The notes under the pieces: generated by a model | The model's database searches: none | What the model was told of the DNA's origin: nothing | The model's input: only the letters and a program-made list of their open reading frames with translations | Program-made: the position numbers and the translations under genes | Part shown: one piece after another, positions 35,837 through 36,916 of the stretch | Position numbering within the stretch: the first letter of the stretch is position 1 | How the letters are laid out: each line of letters begins with the position of its first letter | DNA from: a virus | DNA length: 36,916 bases | Strand: one strand, 5' to 3' | IMG/VR virus record: IMGVR_UViG_3300027749_000261 | Span: 1-36,916 of that record

Positions 35837-36054
35837 TGGCAGACTTCAATTCAACCGAGAATCAAGACTGGAACATAACGCTAGACCTCGGTATCATTGC
35901 CGAAGACCTAGCCAAAGACCCTGCGTTCATTGCCGCAATCTCTAAAGAGGTTCGCAATCAAATGACTAAAGACGTGCGCTGGATGGGCAACCTATTCGCT
36001 AAGTGGGCTTCTACAAACCCACCTGCAAAGCCGACTAGGAATCGTTCACAATGA
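35836..36054 (+). CDS. small tail protein, unknown function
   Basis: This 72-aa protein starts in the overlap with the tape measure stop (TAATG) and ends in an ATGA overlap with the minor tail gene. It is helical, with 'LGIIAEDLAKDPAFIAAISKEV' and a basic end. It could be a chaperone or a small tip component. Confidence 0.45.
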   Translation: MADFNSTENQDWNITLDLGIIAEDLAKDPAFIAAISKEVRNQMTKDVRWMGNLFAKWASTNPPAKPTRNRSQ

Positions 36055-36916
36055 CGCTTGCTTCGCTTCCTACTCTGTTGGTAGAAATTGCGTTCAACCC
36101 TACGGACATTCAGAGCCTTACTCAAACTTGGACTGACGTAACGCCTTACGTTCTAAACCTAAATACCAAAGCAGGTCGCCAGCACTTTCTTGACCGCGTA
36201 GAAGCTGGAACGCTGAACATTAACGTCAGCAACCGCAACGGTTTCTTTCTCAACGGATCAGTCAACGGTACTGGTTATGTGATTCAACCTCGCATCCCTA
36301 TTAGGGTGACTGCAACGTGGAGTGGCACACCCTACCCAATCTTTTTTGGAATCATTGACGACGTAGAAGAAAAGATTACTGACCAACTAAACAGCGACCT
36401 GTCTATTAGGGCAACCGACTTGATTAAGTTCTTGTCGCTTCGCTACATGGCCTCGTCTAACTTTTGGAATCAGTACGCCACAAGCGCAAGCGCAACCGAC
36501 TGGTATCGCTTTACAGCTCCTACCTCTGTAGTTTGCACCAGCGCAGTTAACGCAAGTGGAACAGTTACTTATCAGGGCATTAACAACTTTTCAGTAGGCC
36601 AACAAGTATTTGTCAATAACTTTGGTGGCACTGGAACCTGCAACACATCTACTGGCCCAGGCACAGTATCTTCGGCATCAAGTTCTCAGTTTGTTCTTAC
36701 CGGAATTGGTGGAACGTCTGGCGCTTCATCGGGAACTGGATCAGCGTACCTTGCCACCCTTTCTAATGGCATTGCATCAGCAAACACTGGATACGCCGGA
36801 TACGGAGTTGTTACCTTCCCACCTAACGGTGCAATGGTTTACAGTAACGACGGATGCCTTGACTTAGGAAATGGACAGGGCGCAGCTTCGGGTGTTGCCG
36901 TTCTACCTGGTCACAC
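36051..36916 (+). CDS. minor tail protein, N-terminal part (3' truncated by window)
   Basis: An open frame of 288 codons runs to the end of the window. The opening 'LVEIAFNPTDIQSLTQTWTDVTPYVLNLNTKAGRQH' (in parts), 'VEAGTLNINVSNRNGFF', 'RIPIRVTATWSGTPYPIFFGIIDDVEE' is the pattern of distal tail and hub proteins of actinophages. An inserted Gly/Ser/Thr-rich beta module (about 165-245) follows, then 'WNQYATSASATDW' near residue 143 and the late 'GVVTFPPNGAMVYSNDGCLDLG' look like a concanavalin/lectin-type carbohydrate-binding start. The end may be the fragment at 1-174. Confidence 0.75.
   Translation, partial: MTLASLPTLLVEIAFNPTDIQSLTQTWTDVTPYVLNLNTKAGRQHFLDRVEAGTLNINVSNRNGFFLNGSVNGTGYVIQPRIPIRVTATWSGTPYPIFFGIIDDVEEKITDQLNSDLSIRATDLIKFLSLRYMASSNFWNQYATSASATDWYRFTAPTSVVCTSAVNASGTVTYQGINNFSVGQQVFVNNFGGTGTCNTSTGPGTVSSASSSQFVLTGIGGTSGASSGTGSAYLATLSNGIASANTGYAGYGVVTFPPNGAMVYSNDGCLDLGNGQGAASGVAVLPGH

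Overview
The window is most of the genome of a tailed, siphovirus-like double-stranded DNA phage, almost certainly of an actinobacterium. The host call rests on a WhiB-family Fe-S regulator gene (14185), a secreted Rpf-like muralytic protein (17542), a proteasome-type Ntn hydrolase (21282) and TAnnnT-type -10 boxes. Base composition is moderate, which would suit low- or mid-GC (for example freshwater) actinobacteria better than streptomycetes or mycobacteria; that is inference. No integrase, excisionase, repressor, DNA polymerase or helicase was recognised, so the phage looks lytic and dependent on host replication proteins. All genes except one HNH endonuclease gene (8641-9078) lie on the + strand, tightly packed with ATGA, TAATG and TGATG overlaps.

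Layout. 1-174 is the 3' end of a minor tail protein. It probably belongs with the 5'-complete, 3'-open minor tail gene at 36051-36916, which would make the window a circular map opened inside one tail gene; direct joining is out of frame, so some bases would be missing. 177-8677 holds tail fibre and adhesin genes with an embedded lysis pair (endolysin 1438, holin-like 1923). It includes two tandem seven-blade Asp-box-like propeller adhesins and a 488-aa protein with 21 exact 20-residue repeats. 8641-9078 is the minus-strand HNH gene.

9202-14185 carries a small DNA-binding protein, a metallophosphoesterase, a permuted NlpC/P60-type enzyme, a candidate small RNA (about 11376-11456), small regulators, an Erf-type annealing protein and SSB. 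14185-19018 carries WhiB, an HNH nuclease, a VRR-NUC nuclease, a divergently structured promoter/operator, the Rpf-like protein and a C5-cytosine methyltransferase. 19071-22237 carries a YqaJ/lambda-type exonuclease, a run of tiny zinc-binding and membrane proteins, the Ntn hydrolase and a Dam-type methyltransferase. 22346-36054 is the packaging, head and tail module: TerS, TerL, portal-MuF fusion, protease, major capsid protein, connectors, major tail protein, frameshifted tail assembly chaperones, a short tape measure protein and minor tail genes.

How it works together. Erf, SSB and the YqaJ exonuclease make up a Red-like recombination set. Two DNA methyltransferases without recognisable restriction partners suggest protection from host restriction; both carry an in-frame run of nine G. 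Seven early or replication genes share the extended ribosome-binding site GAGGAGGC. The candidate small RNA presents its complement (GCCTCCTC) at a hairpin loop, directly followed by a strong intrinsic terminator. This possible phage-encoded translational regulator of the early regulon is the most novel-looking element of the window.
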